From Cycas panzhihuaensis (Eukaryota > Cycadophyta), in contig CM041465.1 in assembly GCA_023213395.1 (NCBI GenBank), positions 60,147,741 through 60,211,740 on the forward strand: a stretch of 64,000 nucleotides of DNA. The letters run 5' to 3'. Below the pieces are notes generated by a model. It worked only from the letters and a program-made list of their open reading frames with translations. It searched no databases and was not told where the DNA came from. Every line of letters starts with the position of its first letter. The first letter of the stretch is position 1. The position numbers and the translations under genes were made by a program. Of the stretch, positions 46,940 through 58,741 are shown piece after piece.

Positions 46940-47592
46940 TGTTGAGAATACAAGGTCCCAAACCTTAAACCGCCACAAGATCTGAACTATTTTGCAACTA
47001 GTTATAGGAATCAAAACTAGAATTTAACATGTAAGTTCTAAACTCAAAGATAATACAATAACATGAATATGAAAGCCAAACATCACATATGCACCCGATA
47101 TAACATGGTAAAACCTTAACAGTGTGCTAGGGAAACATCCACACAGGAAAGGTATCGATCTTTATTACTGTAAAATGGAGAAAAAATACATCTCAGTAGC
47201 AGAGTGCTCTCAAGAACAACAACCAACCACTGCCCTCATCACAATACATTACATTATATACAACATAATAAGAAAAGCCCTAAATCGAGCTTCATGAGAG
47301 GGACATCCAAGGCATTAATCTCAACCGTAGAATCTAGGGTATTTGTATCGAATGACCCTAATTCTCTTTACATTTTAATATGGTTTACAGGGTTAATTTT
47401 TTTGGTCAGGGGCTATCGCCCCCAAACCCCCTCTTAGAGGGGGGCATTCCACACCCGCGGACCCCCCGACCAAGGGGTGCTCCTGACCCTCTTGGAACCC
47501 CCCCCTCTGCCCGAGAAAGATTAGAGGGGGAAACCGCGCCGCTAACATGCCAAAATTTTAGCATCAAACTATTATTGTCACAATATCCAACA
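46940..47592 (-). repeat. Solo LTR related to element A (653 bp)
   Basis: TGTTGAGAATACAAGG on the left, TATCCAACA on the right (plus view), flanked by perfect TGTTC duplications at 46935-46939 and 47593-47597. No internal sequence is attached on either side. It aligns with the LTR of A (2737-3401), including a GC-rich stretch at 47405-47535. Orientation is taken from A. Confidence 0.92.
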
Positions 47593-47664
47593 TGTTCAAC
47601 AACAGATATAAAATTTTAAAAATAAAATAATGTAAATGAAGGAGACTCCATAACTATAAAATTT

Positions 47665-47677
47665 GGCCCTAGTACCA
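47665..47677 (-). other. Primer-binding-like site left of LTR I
   Basis: The minus strand reads TGGTACTAGGGCC, 10 of 13 matches to the initiator-methionine site. The wider context resembles the PBS/LTR junction of element A (TACCA(T/C)TTACT(G/A)TGAA). Confidence 0.55.
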
Positions 47678-47684
47678 CTTACTA

Positions 47685-48437
47685 TGAACCTAGTTATATT
47701 AGTAGTGAATATTCTTAATTAATTGAAGAAATGCAATATAATAGCATGATCTAAACTTACTACATAAGGGAGTAGTCTAAATCTCCTAATACAAGTGCTG
47801 GTTAATGATATATCAAGTGTTATTTTTACATGCAACGCAAATAGATGATATATTATTTTTAATAAAGGAATATATCTCATTGATGAATGGTCATAATTTA
47901 TCATTTCTTTAATTATCTTTAATTAATCTTAATTGTGTATAGTTAATCTACTAGCCCCTAATTAACCTATAGTTTGCCTAATATTACAAGTGTTACATTA
48001 TATTGTTATAGAGGTAAACTATGTTCTATTTATTAGAGTTATCTTTCCATGCCTATATATTTTTCATCTAATAAAGTGAAAATTTCACTATTCTATTCAA
48101 TTGTGAGTTTTAAACTAAAATGAACTAGATAGGAATTGTAAACCACATAAGCATATTAGGTAGAATTTGTCTACCTTCATTAATTTCCATTCATTAAGAA
48201 TACTTAGATGTCATGTATAAACTCAATACACATATAAATATAATTCAAGATTAGTGAAAGTCAATCAAAAACCATAATTTCCTTAACATGTGTTACACAT
48301 CTATTAAGAGAATATGTAACTCCCTCAACACGTCATCAATTGAGTGATGATTACATGGTTCAATAAAATGTCTTAACACCTATTAAGACTTGAAACTTTA
48401 AGTTATGAGCCTAATAGTACAAATATTAATTCTAACA
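47685..48437 (-). repeat. LTR of element I (about 753 bp)
   Basis: The right boundary TTCTAACA (minus-strand start TGTTAGAATTAATATTTG) is secure because the polypurine tract AGAGAGGAAGGGAGTGGGAG of element I abuts it (48440-48461). The left boundary, TGAACCTAG at 47685, is inferred from the adjacent PBS-like site. No second copy exists in the window for confirmation. Confidence 0.55.
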
Positions 48438-48750
48438 TATTCTCCCACTCCCTTCCTCTCTTAATGTTTACATCATTAACATTTATGCCTATACAAAATC
48501 TAAATTTATCTCTAGACCATGGTCTACTATAGATGTATACTAACTATTTTTATATAAGTTTGTAAATTTACTCATTCTCTCTAATATAGGTCTATTCCCT
48601 GATGAAATAGAACACTAAATTCTTAGCAATCTTTAAAGTACTCTAATTATCACAATATAATATCACCACCTTATTATAATAAAGTCCTACGTCATTGAGG
48701 ACTTATCTCAACCAAATGGCCTTATAAGTTGTTACGTATATAGCCTTATA
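48438..48750 (-). pseudogene. Element I: RNase H C-terminal half (left fragment)
   Basis: Minus-strand frame: AIWLR.VLNDVGLYYNKVV, then YCDN.STLKIAKNLVFY near 48640-48590, standard copia RNase H motifs, then the polypurine tract. The upstream half is on the far side of element E at 63303, and the frame is in register across the gap after removing E and one TSD copy. Confidence 0.8.
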
Positions 48751-49141
48751 TATTAAGACATTAATACCACCTCATTCGTAAATGTATCATTTATAACTTT
48801 GTATCGATAGTCACACTATGTTGTAAATATAATTATAATTGATAATCATATTATGTTTGTCCCTTGTTGAATAATTGGTTAATAATATTAGCCTATTATA
48901 TTGACTAATAAGATTAATTCTCAAGGCATATCATGGTCAATGAATTATATCTGAATGCTCTCATTTATACATTAGATTGTTGGATATGGTGAAGCTTTCC
49001 CAAATTGAGGATTGATGGGCCTAACTAATTTAGCCATCTTAGTTCTATATAAATAATTTACATTAATCTGATATTCACTTTACTTTGTCATTTAATTTCT
49101 ACATGCAAATGAGTTATTAAGATCCTGTTATGAAATTTTCA
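48751..49141 (+). repeat. 5' LTR of element E (391 bp)
   Basis: Shares TTAATTATAATTGATAATCAT-like and AATAAGATTAATTCTCAAGGCATA words with 62912-63302. The start is eroded by a 3-bp deletion and loss of TG; it ends ATTTTCA. Confidence 0.88.
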
Positions 49142-49155
49142 TGCTATTAGAGCTA
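49142..49155 (+). other. Element E primer-binding site
   Basis: TGCTATTAGAGCTA directly after the LTR; two differences from TGGTATCAGAGC over the core 12 bases. Confidence 0.75.
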
Positions 49156-50373
<1,218 letters not shown>

Positions 50374-50378
50374 ATTAC

Positions 50379-50809
50379 TATTAGATTATATAATGCAAAC
50401 TTATGTATGTTAATGTTATTATTTAAGTCACGTGTCTTAAATATTATTTAAGTGACTCTAAAGTTGTAAACTTATGTTTAAAGTTAATTGACTTATGGAT
50501 GGTCATTGAAATGCGGAACCGCATTCCAACGAACCTCTGTTCTATTTATTAGGTTCCTAAATTCATGGAATAAGTTCCAGGAATCTAGGAGGTTTGTCCT
50601 TATGCCTAAAACCAAGCTGTTTTAGAGGTTAGTTGATTGTATTGGTTTTTCATTCTTTTATTAATACAATTTAGATTAGGAGGTGGTTTTTCTTCCCCAG
50701 AAGGGGTTTTCCACCTGTTAATCCTATGTACATGTGCATTATTATTTTGTTTGTATTTTTCCTTTTATACCTATGATTTAATGATCATGTGCATGTGCCT
50801 ATTCCATCA
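50379..50809 (+). repeat. 5' LTR of element D (431 bp)
   Basis: Starts TATTAGATTATATAATGC (TG changed to TA) and ends CTATTCCATCA. It contains the inverted repeat AATGCGG AA CCGCATT (about 50509-50526) and the hairpin block at 50678-50716 shared with element B. Confidence 0.95.
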
Positions 50810-50822
50810 TGGTATCAGAGCA
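50810..50822 (+). other. Element D primer-binding site
   Basis: TGGTATCAGAGCA, matching the initiator-methionine consensus over 12 bases, begins immediately after the LTR. Confidence 0.95.
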
Positions 50823-51359
50823 CGTCATATGTTCCATTAATTTTTTTTCTGCATAAAATATTGCATTAATGCATTTCCAACCATTACATTTTCATCATTT
50901 TTTTACAACAAAAGCCAGTTTTTTTTCTAACAAGGGCCATAGTGATCATTCATACAAAATTCTACAGTCTTTTTACACAAAAACTGCCATTAAGACAGAG
51001 CCATTTTTCTTTATACATCAAATTTTTACACAAAAAAAAACTTCCATTAAGGCAGAGCCATTTTTTTATACATCAGATTCTTACACAAAAAAAAAAAATT
51101 GCCATCAAGGTAGAGCCGTATGCCAGGTTTGTCCCAGATCAATATACATCACTTCTTATAATACTCTTTTGTCCAGTTCTCAGATTTAATGTGTTTTCCT
51201 GAGGCTAGAAGCCTTACTATCATCAACAGAACTCTATGGCATGTATCGTTCCAATGAAACGAGGCCATTCTCAAAACAAAACACCATATGTACAATAAAA
51301 TTCTTCAACAGAATATGATGGAATAGAGTTGACTCATTAGTTAATCTCTTTAAGGGAGG

Positions 51360-51900
51360 TTATACCTCAAAAAGAGCCCTTGGGGTCCAAGACCCATCTG
51401 TCTTCTTTACTCTTCTTTTCTCTACCTTACGGTTCACTTGCAAACCCTCTCTTAAATGTCCAGACAAGGATAGGTGCAGGAGATGTCTCCCAACCAACAC
51501 AGCAGCCTGCCAGGCCTGAACACAGTTGCATGAATAATCCCAATAGAATTTACATAAATGATGTATTGAGAGATGACGGATTAAGGGCCATTCTCGCAAA
51601 GCTAGAGGGTTTGAGCGAGAAGAACAACAACACAATAATAGAGGAGCACATGTCTGGAAGAAGTCAAGCCAACCGAAGGGTTTACCCCAGCAGAAAGATC
51701 CAGGAAGCATAAAGGAACGACCACTTTTCACGCAGTTGAAGAGGAGATGCCCTCGTGGGAAGAAAACCTGCAACCATGCAAACAAAAGAAAAAGATAAAC
51801 AAAGGGGATCATCATGGTGCTACCTCGACCTGTTGCCTCTCAATCAATCGCCACCATCGACGTCGCCTCACGCTCCAGCAAAGAACCTGCAAAGAAACCC
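51360..51900 (+). pseudogene. Possible captured host sequence in element D leader
   Basis: The 110-codon plus-strand frame at 51380-51712 includes RIYINDVLRDDGLRAILAKL, which resembles the start of a plant F-box domain (DDELRAILAKL-type), followed by unrelated KNNNTIIEEHMSG. Base composition is richer in GC than the surrounding leader, and the position is the same as the importin insert of element B. A 151-codon minus-strand frame (51815-51360) overlaps it and shows no family resemblance. The F-box reading is tentative. Confidence 0.35.
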
Positions 51901-52059
51901 TCGCTGCCATCGCCAATATGAGAAAAATGTAGGGTTTCCTTACCTTTACCCCCCCCCCGGACCCCAAATTAAAATAAATTTTGATTTTATTTTTTAATAT
52001 ACATAAATCTATCAGTCTCAGCCCCTTTTTTTTCAAACTTATAAATACTTTTAAATCTT

Positions 52060-52505
52060 TTTGATTCAAATGAATCAAAACCGAAAACTCTTTTTTATTA
52101 ATCTTAATACTTTGATGTAAATCAAAGTTTTCCGCCCGTTAAATTTAACACTTTGATTTAAATCAAAAGTTCTCCCTATATTAATACTTTAATTTAAATC
52201 AAATCCTCTCCCTCACATTGTATTTTACACTTCGGTTTAAAATTAAAACCCCCACTTTATCTTAATTTAAAATCATTGTGATTTTAATTAAACCCTATTA
52301 ATTTTACTTTGATTTAAATCAAAGTTTTCTCTATTAATACTTTGATTTAAATCAAACAAACCTTATAGTATGATTTAAGTTAAAGTTCATCCCATTATCC
52401 TTTGCCTTTTTTGATTTAAAATCAAACCCCCCACATTATATACTATGATTTAAATCAAGTGCCTCTCCCCTTTCACATTATATTTTATACTATGACTTAA
52501 ATCTA
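52060..52505. repeat. Array of about 12 palindromes, core TTTGATTTAAATCAAA
   Basis: Perfect or near-perfect copies of the self-complementary 16-mer occur near 52064, 52112, 52152, 52188, 52232, 52277, 52307, 52341, 52369, 52411, 52444 and 52491, separated by C/T-rich spacers of about 15-40 bp. Each copy is preceded by (A/T)CTT or ACTAT. Confidence 0.85.
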
Positions 52506-53236
52506 ATTCCCTCCCCTTAAAACATTTTTTCCATTATAACCAACCCCTCCTATAATACCTTGTTAAAATAAATCTAATACTTTTTTTAATACAAACTCTT
52601 TCTCTTAATTACATTCCCTACTTTCCCCTCCAAACATTTTATGAATATTTAAACAAAATCCTACTCTCTTAAGTTTTTTCCTTATAAGGTATTTATAAAC
52701 TTCATTCCCTTATTCTTTTAACGATTAAATTTAACTATATTTTTAATTACTTAAAACAAATATAGTTAATCCTAGGTAAATCTAATTAATCTTTTACCAC
52801 TACATTTTTTTAATTTCCTTTTAACACTTAATCTATAAGATTTAAATTTAATCCTTAACATTATACACTTTTTTAATATAAAAAGGGAAACAAAATACCT
52901 AGTTATATGTTTTAAAATCACTTACTTCATTAAGAAAATTGTTTAATTTTTTTTCTAAAAGGGAATTCTTATTTTAAAGGGGATAGTTTATTTTTGTAAA
53001 GGGGATTTTTTTCCTAAAGGGGACTATTTTTTAAAGAAAACTTTTTTTTCAAAAATAACTGCATAAGAAATTGTTGTTTGTTTATTTCTGTTTAAAAACA
53101 CATGATTTGTTTTCTTAAAATCAATCAATGTAAATTAAGATGTCTTTGTGAAGATTAGTGTTTTTCACTAGGTAATTATTTTTTCAAGTCACCTTCATAA
53201 TTTTTTAATCTTCAAATACACCTCAACACTCCCAAT

Positions 53237-54260
53237 ATGGCATTAATGCTACGGATAGTCACCTGCATTCCAATTCTAGTATTAACCGGCTCAAACTATG
53301 CCGATTGGAGGAATCACATATCTCATCAGCTCAAACAGCAAAAAGTATGGCAATATGTGACAGGTGAATTCCAAAAACCAAAAGTAGATGCTACTGAGAA
53401 TCTTATGGTATATCTGATGAACTCAGATGCCGCATTAGGCACCATATTAAATTCTCTCTCACTAGAAATTAGTCGGCAGTTTTTTGAAAAAGATGACTTA
53501 GCCACTGTCTAAAAAACCTTGGAAGAAAAATACGACAAGGTTGATACACATCAAGTAGCTATCCTAAAAGAATAATTATATAATCTGACCTTTGATGACT
53601 TTACAAATGTTGAGGATTTTTTAACAAAAATTTAATCAACCAATAAAGATCTAGATAATTGTATTAAATCAAAAACCAAAGAAGGTGATATAGAAAAAAT
53701 AACTACGTATATCAAAGACGATGACATGCTCGTACGTCTTGTAGTTAATAAATTATCAAAACACTTCAATCTTTACCAAGCTGCCAGACAACAAGCTGGC
53801 AATCCACCTATCACATTCAATCAGCTGATAAATCCATTGATTTAACATCAAACAATGTTAATCAGAACAGGTGCAATAAAAGATCATTCATAGGCTTTGT
53901 TTTCTAAAACTAAGCCATAATTTAAAAACAAACAACAGAATAACAACTTTTATAATAACAATAAAAAATTCCAGAAACCTCATCGATGTTCACCATCTAA
54001 TTCTCATAACAATATTAAATATTATGGTCCAACTAAAAACCAAAATACTTCCAATCAATTCGTTTCTAATAGAAATAATGCATCTTCTTTTCAGAACACT
54101 AGATGTGACTACTGTCATAAAAGAGACCATACTATTGATGTCTGTAGAAGTAGAATAGCCTCGGAAGTATGGAAGGCTTCCAAGGGATTGTAAAATAAAT
54201 TGCAATCCCATTCTCAATCTCATTTTCAAATACATTCACAATCACGACAACAAAACTGTC
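53237..54260 (+). pseudogene. Element D: gag
   Basis: The ATG at 53237 opens 91 codons (LVLTGSNYADWRNHISHQL, YLMNSDAALGTILNSL, ISRQFFEKDDLATV). It ends at a TAA where B has Trp. YDKVDTHQVAILKE, DFTNVEDFLTKI and VNKLSKHFNLY follow with further stops. The zinc knuckle CDYCHKRDHTIDVC at 54104-54145 is a perfect CX2CX4HX4C. Confidence 0.92.
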
Positions 54261-54270
54261 AATTTCATAA

Positions 54271-55250
54271 TTGTTCCTGGCAGCAACAACTTCTATGTTT
54301 GTTGCTCCTTCCAACCAACTACCACAATGGATCCTTGACTCTGGTGCATCCCATCATATGACTGGACACCAGAAAAACTTAACCACCTATCAATTTGAAA
54401 TGACCTCTAAAGAAGAGATTTCTTTCGGTAGTGGTAATCAACTCAAAGTTAAAGGATTTAGTGATGTTACCCTAAAGGATAGTTCAATCAAGGACGTTTT
54501 TTACATACCTGGTTTGTTACCAAACCTCCTTTCAATATATCAAATTTGCCAAAAGACCTTGTTATCGAATTCTAAAAAACTAAATTTGTCATTAAAGATC
54601 CATTAGACAAATTCAAACGTATTGCTTCAGGACCTATTGATCATAATATAGGTCTCTATAGTATGACCAGTTTTTAAAATAATAAATCAAAATCATTTAG
54701 CGCTTTCGTTGCCAAATCTGACTGCATCAGCAAACTTTGGCATGCGAGATTTAACCATACTAACTATGGAAAATTGCAATATTTAATCAAGCATGAAATG
54801 GTCCATGGTTTACCACCATTAAACACTATTTATGGTGTTTGTGAAGCCTGTGTGACAGGCAAATAACACATGGATCCATTTCCATGTAAAACTTAAGACC
54901 GAGCAACTGCTCCACTAGAACTTATCCACTGTGATATATGTAGACCTTTTCATATGCCATCATACTCATGATCTTGTTATTTCGTTACATTCATTGATGA
55001 TTATTCAAAAAAATGTTGGGTTTATTTACTCAAAACATGCAGTCAAGTGTTCGACATTTTCGTTGAATATAAAACATTAGTGGAAAATCAATCCAATTCA
55101 AGAATAAAAATATTCCGTTCTGATAATGCTAAGGAATATTTAAGTAGAAAATTTACCTCTTTCTGCAAATCACATGGAATTAAATTCCAACATTTAGTTG
55201 CATACACACCTCAATAAAATGGTGTTGCTGAATGCAAAAATCGTACTCTT
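54271..55250 (+). pseudogene. Element D: protease and integrase core
   Basis: Protease WILDSGASHHM at 54328-54360 is intact. A frameshift near 54560 follows. GAG-pre-integrase has LWHARFNHTNYGKLQ and CEACVTGK with HHCC ligands (54735-54870). The core reads HCDICRPFHMPSYS and YFVTFIDDYSKKC at 54926-55015. The second catalytic block RSDNAKEYL at about 55116-55142 keeps its Asp, then PQ.NGVAECKNRT. Stops occur at 54866, 54969 and 55215. Confidence 0.9.
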
Positions 55251-55256
55251 ATTGAA

Positions 55257-56000
55257 ATGACTCGTTGCATGTTACATGCAAAGAATCTCGATTTAAAACT
55301 ATGGGCAGAAACAATTAACTACTCTAACTATTTATTAAACCGTTTACCCAGTAAAAGTTTACAAAATGTCACTCTAGAACAAAAATGGTCTGGAAGAAAA
55401 CTATCTGTCCAACACTTACGAATCTTCGGTAGTATCGCTTGGGGACATATTCCTCATAAAAGATGTAAAAAGTTAGATAAAAAAAGTCAAAAATACATCT
55501 TCGTTGGCTACAGCGAAGAGAGTAAAGCCTATAGACTTTTAGATCCAGTCACGCATAACATTTCTATTTTATGTGATGTAGTATTTGATGAAGAAGGATC
55601 TACTTCAATATCTACTTATGTAGAACTTCCTGTTGAAGATTTGTTAACCAACACTCATTTGGTTGATGATTCTGATAAACAAGTTGATCCAGAAATCATA
55701 GATTCTTTATCAACTCAAGTCCAAAATTGGACCCTATTAGAAGTAGTTGATACATATCCTTCTCTTCAAGCTAGCACATCAAATCAACCTACAACCTCAG
55801 ATTCAGTTACTCACAAGCAACCAGTTTGGGCAACCAAAACGCTTGTTGATGCTAGATCTAATGTATGCAATCCTACTGATATTAGGCGTACACGTGCACA
55901 AAAACTTCATGCAAATTTTGCTTTAATGGCAAAAATAATAGAAAACAATGATCCCAAAACTTTTAAACAAGCCAGTAACAATCCTGTATGGTAAGATGCT
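55257..56000 (+). pseudogene. Element D: integrase C-terminal region
   Basis: The longest intact frame in the element (245 codons, 55257-55994): MTRCMLHAKNLDLKLWAE, NYLLNRLPSKSLQNVT, RIFGSIAWGHIPHKR and KYIFVGYSEESKAYRLLDP. It continues into the acidic linker and NFALMAKIIENNDPKTFKQA before RT. It continues past a TAA at 55992, where a Trp-Gln context is expected (VW.DAM). Confidence 0.93.
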
Positions 56001-56900
56001 ATGCAAACTGAATTTGCTACCTTAATTAAAAATTCTACCTGGGATCTTGTTCCACTTCCACTTGGAAAAAGTGTAGTCGACTGTAAATGAGTTTATAGAA
56101 CTAAATATAATTCAACAAGCACAATGGAAAAATATAAAGCTCGCCTTCTTGCCAAAGGATTTTCTCAAATAGATGGCATTGACTATAATGAAACCTTTGC
56201 TCATGTTATAAAGATGAATACAATCAAGACAATCATTGCTCTTGCAGCTAAATTTGGTTGGGAAATCCACCAAATGGATGTTAAGAGTGCTTTCTTGAAT
56301 GGTGATCTCAAAGAAGAGGTCTATATGTCACAGCCACCTGGATTCATTGAAAATCCTAATTTAGTCTATAAACTGAAAAAATCTATTTATGGTTTAAAAT
56401 AAGCTCCTCGAGCTTGGTATACCAAAGTCGATGATTACTTAATCCATATTGGATACACTAGATGTATTAGTAATCCAAATCTTTATTTTAAATGTGAAGA
56501 TGAAAATCTTACAATCCTAATCCTTTATGTTAATGAGATTATTATCACTAGATCATCAACCCTTAATATTCATCATCTCAAATCAACTTTAATGAACAAA
56601 TTTGAAATGAACGATTTAGGTCTATTACATTACTTCATAGGTTTACAAATCTATCAAAATCAATCAAATATAACACTATCCCAGCCTAAGTATATTCTCA
56701 ATTTACTTTAGAGGTTTAACATGGAAAATGCTAAACCTGTATCCAATCCTTTACAATCAGGAGTTAAACTGTCTACTGATTGTTTAACTCCGTTATGTGA
56801 TCCAACTCTCTATAGACAAATCATTGGTAGTCTAATTTATCTTATACATACCCACCCTGACATTTCTTATGCTATTGTATTATGCTCTAGATATATGTAA
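56000..56900 (+). pseudogene. Element D: reverse transcriptase
   Basis: KYKARLLAKGFSQIDGID, QMDVKSAFLNGDLKEEVYM and YGLK lie in one frame (56124-56402), then a TAA replaces Gln before APRAWYTKVDDYL. The catalytic site at 56526-56537 reads YVNE; both Asp residues of YVDD are changed, so the RT is inactive even if translated. MNDLGLLHYFIGLQIY and the later GSLIYL block are readable. Confidence 0.92.
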
Positions 56901-57520
56901 CAACCACATGAATCTCACTGAAAAGTAGCCAAACGAATCTTACGCTATCTAAAGAATATTATGTTTCATGGTTTAACTTATAACTTTTGTAATAAACCAT
57001 TAACATTAACTAGATATACAGATTCCTATTGGGCAGGTGATTCAAATGATTGTAAATCTACTTCCAGTTATGTATTTTTTATTGATTTCTCACCTATTAC
57101 TTGGTCAAGCAAAAAAATGTAAGCACTGGTATTATCAACAACTGAAGCTGAATATTGAGCATTAGTCGAAGCTGGTAAAGAAACACTTTGGCTAAAATCA
57201 TTACTAAATGAAATTGGTCTGACTCTAAACTCTTCAATTGAAATTAAAGTTGATAATCAAGGTACAATTGCTATTGCTACTAATCATGTTTCTCATTCTA
57301 GAACTAAACATATTAAATTACACCAACATTTTATTCGTAATTTAGTTACTGATAATCTTGTTTGTTTGTCTTATTGTCCAACAGATTTATAGATTGTTGA
57401 TATTCTTACAAAGTCATTAACTGAACCAAAGTTTTTATATCTTAGAGATTTATTGCAGATAAAAGAAGTCTCCGTCAAAGGGGGATCATTGTGATGAAGA
57501 CCTTCTTTTCTCTCCAGCAC
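56900..57520 (+). pseudogene. Element D: RNase H
   Basis: YTDSYWAGDSNDCKSTSSYVF lies near 57015-57080, STTEAEY.ALVEAGKETLWLKSLL near 57135-57205, VDNQGTIAIATN near 57250 and RTKHIKLHQHFIRNLV near 57300. Stops interrupt at former Trp, Gln and Arg codons. The polypurine tract AAAGGGGGA (57534-57542) follows. Confidence 0.9.
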
Positions 57521-57542
57521 AAAAGTTTACATTAAAGGGGGA

Positions 57543-57973
57543 TGTTAGATTATATAATGCAAACTTATGTATCTTAATGTTATTATTTAAGTCATATGTC
57601 TTAAATATTATTTAAGTGACTCTAAAGTTGTAAACTTATGTTTAAAGTTAATTGACTTATGGATGGTCGTTGAAATGCAGAACCACATTCTAACGAACCG
57701 ATGTTCTATTTATTAGGTTCCTAAATTCATGGAATAAGTTCCAGGAATCTAGAAGGTTTGTCCTTATGCCTGAAACCAGGCTGTTTTAAAGGTTAATTAA
57801 TTGTATTAGTTTTTCATTCTTTTATTAATATAATTTAGATTAGGAGGTGGTTTTTCTTCTCCAGAAGGGGTTTTCCACCTGTCAATCATGTGTACATGTG
57901 CATTGTCATTTTGTTTGTGTTTTTCCTTTTATACCTGTGATTTAATGATCATGTGCATGTGCCTATTCCATCA
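57543..57973 (+). repeat. 3' LTR of element D (431 bp)
   Basis: TGTTAGATTATATAATGC ... CTATTCCATCA, followed by ATTAC (57974-57978). Same length as the 5' LTR with about 26 substitutions. Confidence 0.96.
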
Positions 57974-57978
57974 ATTAC

Positions 57979-58741
57979 AAAGGGGTTTTTTCTAGTATTT
58001 GCTATTCACATTCATCTCATTAGCTATTCTATCTAATTTATGCCTAACATTTGCATTTACATTATGGTTGTAGGTGTCCTACTTAAGTGAAAGACATTGG
58101 TCTCTTCTTACATGTATAGTCCTTCTTTGAGCATCCTAAACCCTAACTTATTTATTTATATTTTCCTTTAGCCTCCTTGTTTTCTTTTATTAAAAGGAAC
58201 CCTTACTTAAATAAGTCCACAATTAAAATCAAGTTAAATTTGAAAGATTAAAAAGATAACTCTAAATTTGACCATTAAAACTTCTCTTGCCTTGCAAGGG
58301 GAATGGTTAGACCCATGAACTTACCACTTTGCATACACCTTTACCTTTTTTCAAACTCTATGGATATTAAAGAAAGGTATTATCTATAAGGTGTATTAAG
58401 TGGCAACTTGAGGAATAAACCATCCTTAGATTTTAGAGACCAGGCTAGACATGAAGGGAGTGAGTGTCTTCATTTGAATTCTTTGCTAAATTTGTCACTT
58501 AAAATAAATCTAATGTAGGTGGACAAATAACTTTAGGAGGGCCATTGGTCTTTTAGAAGCCCATGTACTAAGGTATATAGAGCTTAACTTGCTCATATAT
58601 TAGTATATGGTCCTTAATCTACTACCTATGGGTAAGAACTACTAGACAAAATAATAACTGAGGGCTTCCTAAAGACCCTTAGGGCTATAACATTCTAGTT
58701 TAGTAGCCCCTTAGGTAGACAGAATACAAAGACACTCAAAC
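57979..58741 (+). promoter_or_regulatory. Element E leader, right part, with conserved pre-gag block
   Basis: Continues the leader of E after the insertion of D. From 58292 to about 58720 it aligns with 27869-28310 in element C (CCTTGCAAGGGGAA(C/T)GGTTAG near its start, GTACTAAGGTATATAGAGC near 58563-58587). No coding potential. Confidence 0.6.

Larger units (their letters stand above)
50823..53236 (+). other. Element D leader, 2.4 kb
   Basis: Contents in order: three imperfect tandem repeats of about 55 bp (50970-51118, core CCATTAAGGCAGAGCCA next to A-runs); a GC-richer, possibly captured segment (51360-51900); the TAGGGTTT/C-run/GGACCCC junction shared with element B (about 51905-51965); an array of GATTTAAATC palindromes (52060-52505); T-rich sequence; and repeated AAGGGGA words (52956-53040) shortly before gag. 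Confidence 0.75.
50379..57973 (+). mobile_element. Ty1/copia element D, nested in element E (7595 bp)
   Basis: Two 431-bp LTRs (50379-50809 and 57543-57973) with about 26 differences (6%), and a perfect target duplication ATTAC at 50374-50378 and 57974-57978. It is related to element B across gag-pol but has different leader content. All domains are present; frames are broken by stops, mostly at former Gln and Trp codons. Confidence 0.96.

Noticed and set aside
47204-47619. Proline-rich ORFs in the solo LTR
   Set aside because: Generated by C-runs within the LTR; not conserved in frame with the LTR of A.
51360-51815. 151-codon minus-strand ORF in the leader of D
   Set aside because: No recognisable family. 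It overlaps a plus-strand frame with better, though weak, domain resemblance, and its composition fits an antisense shadow.
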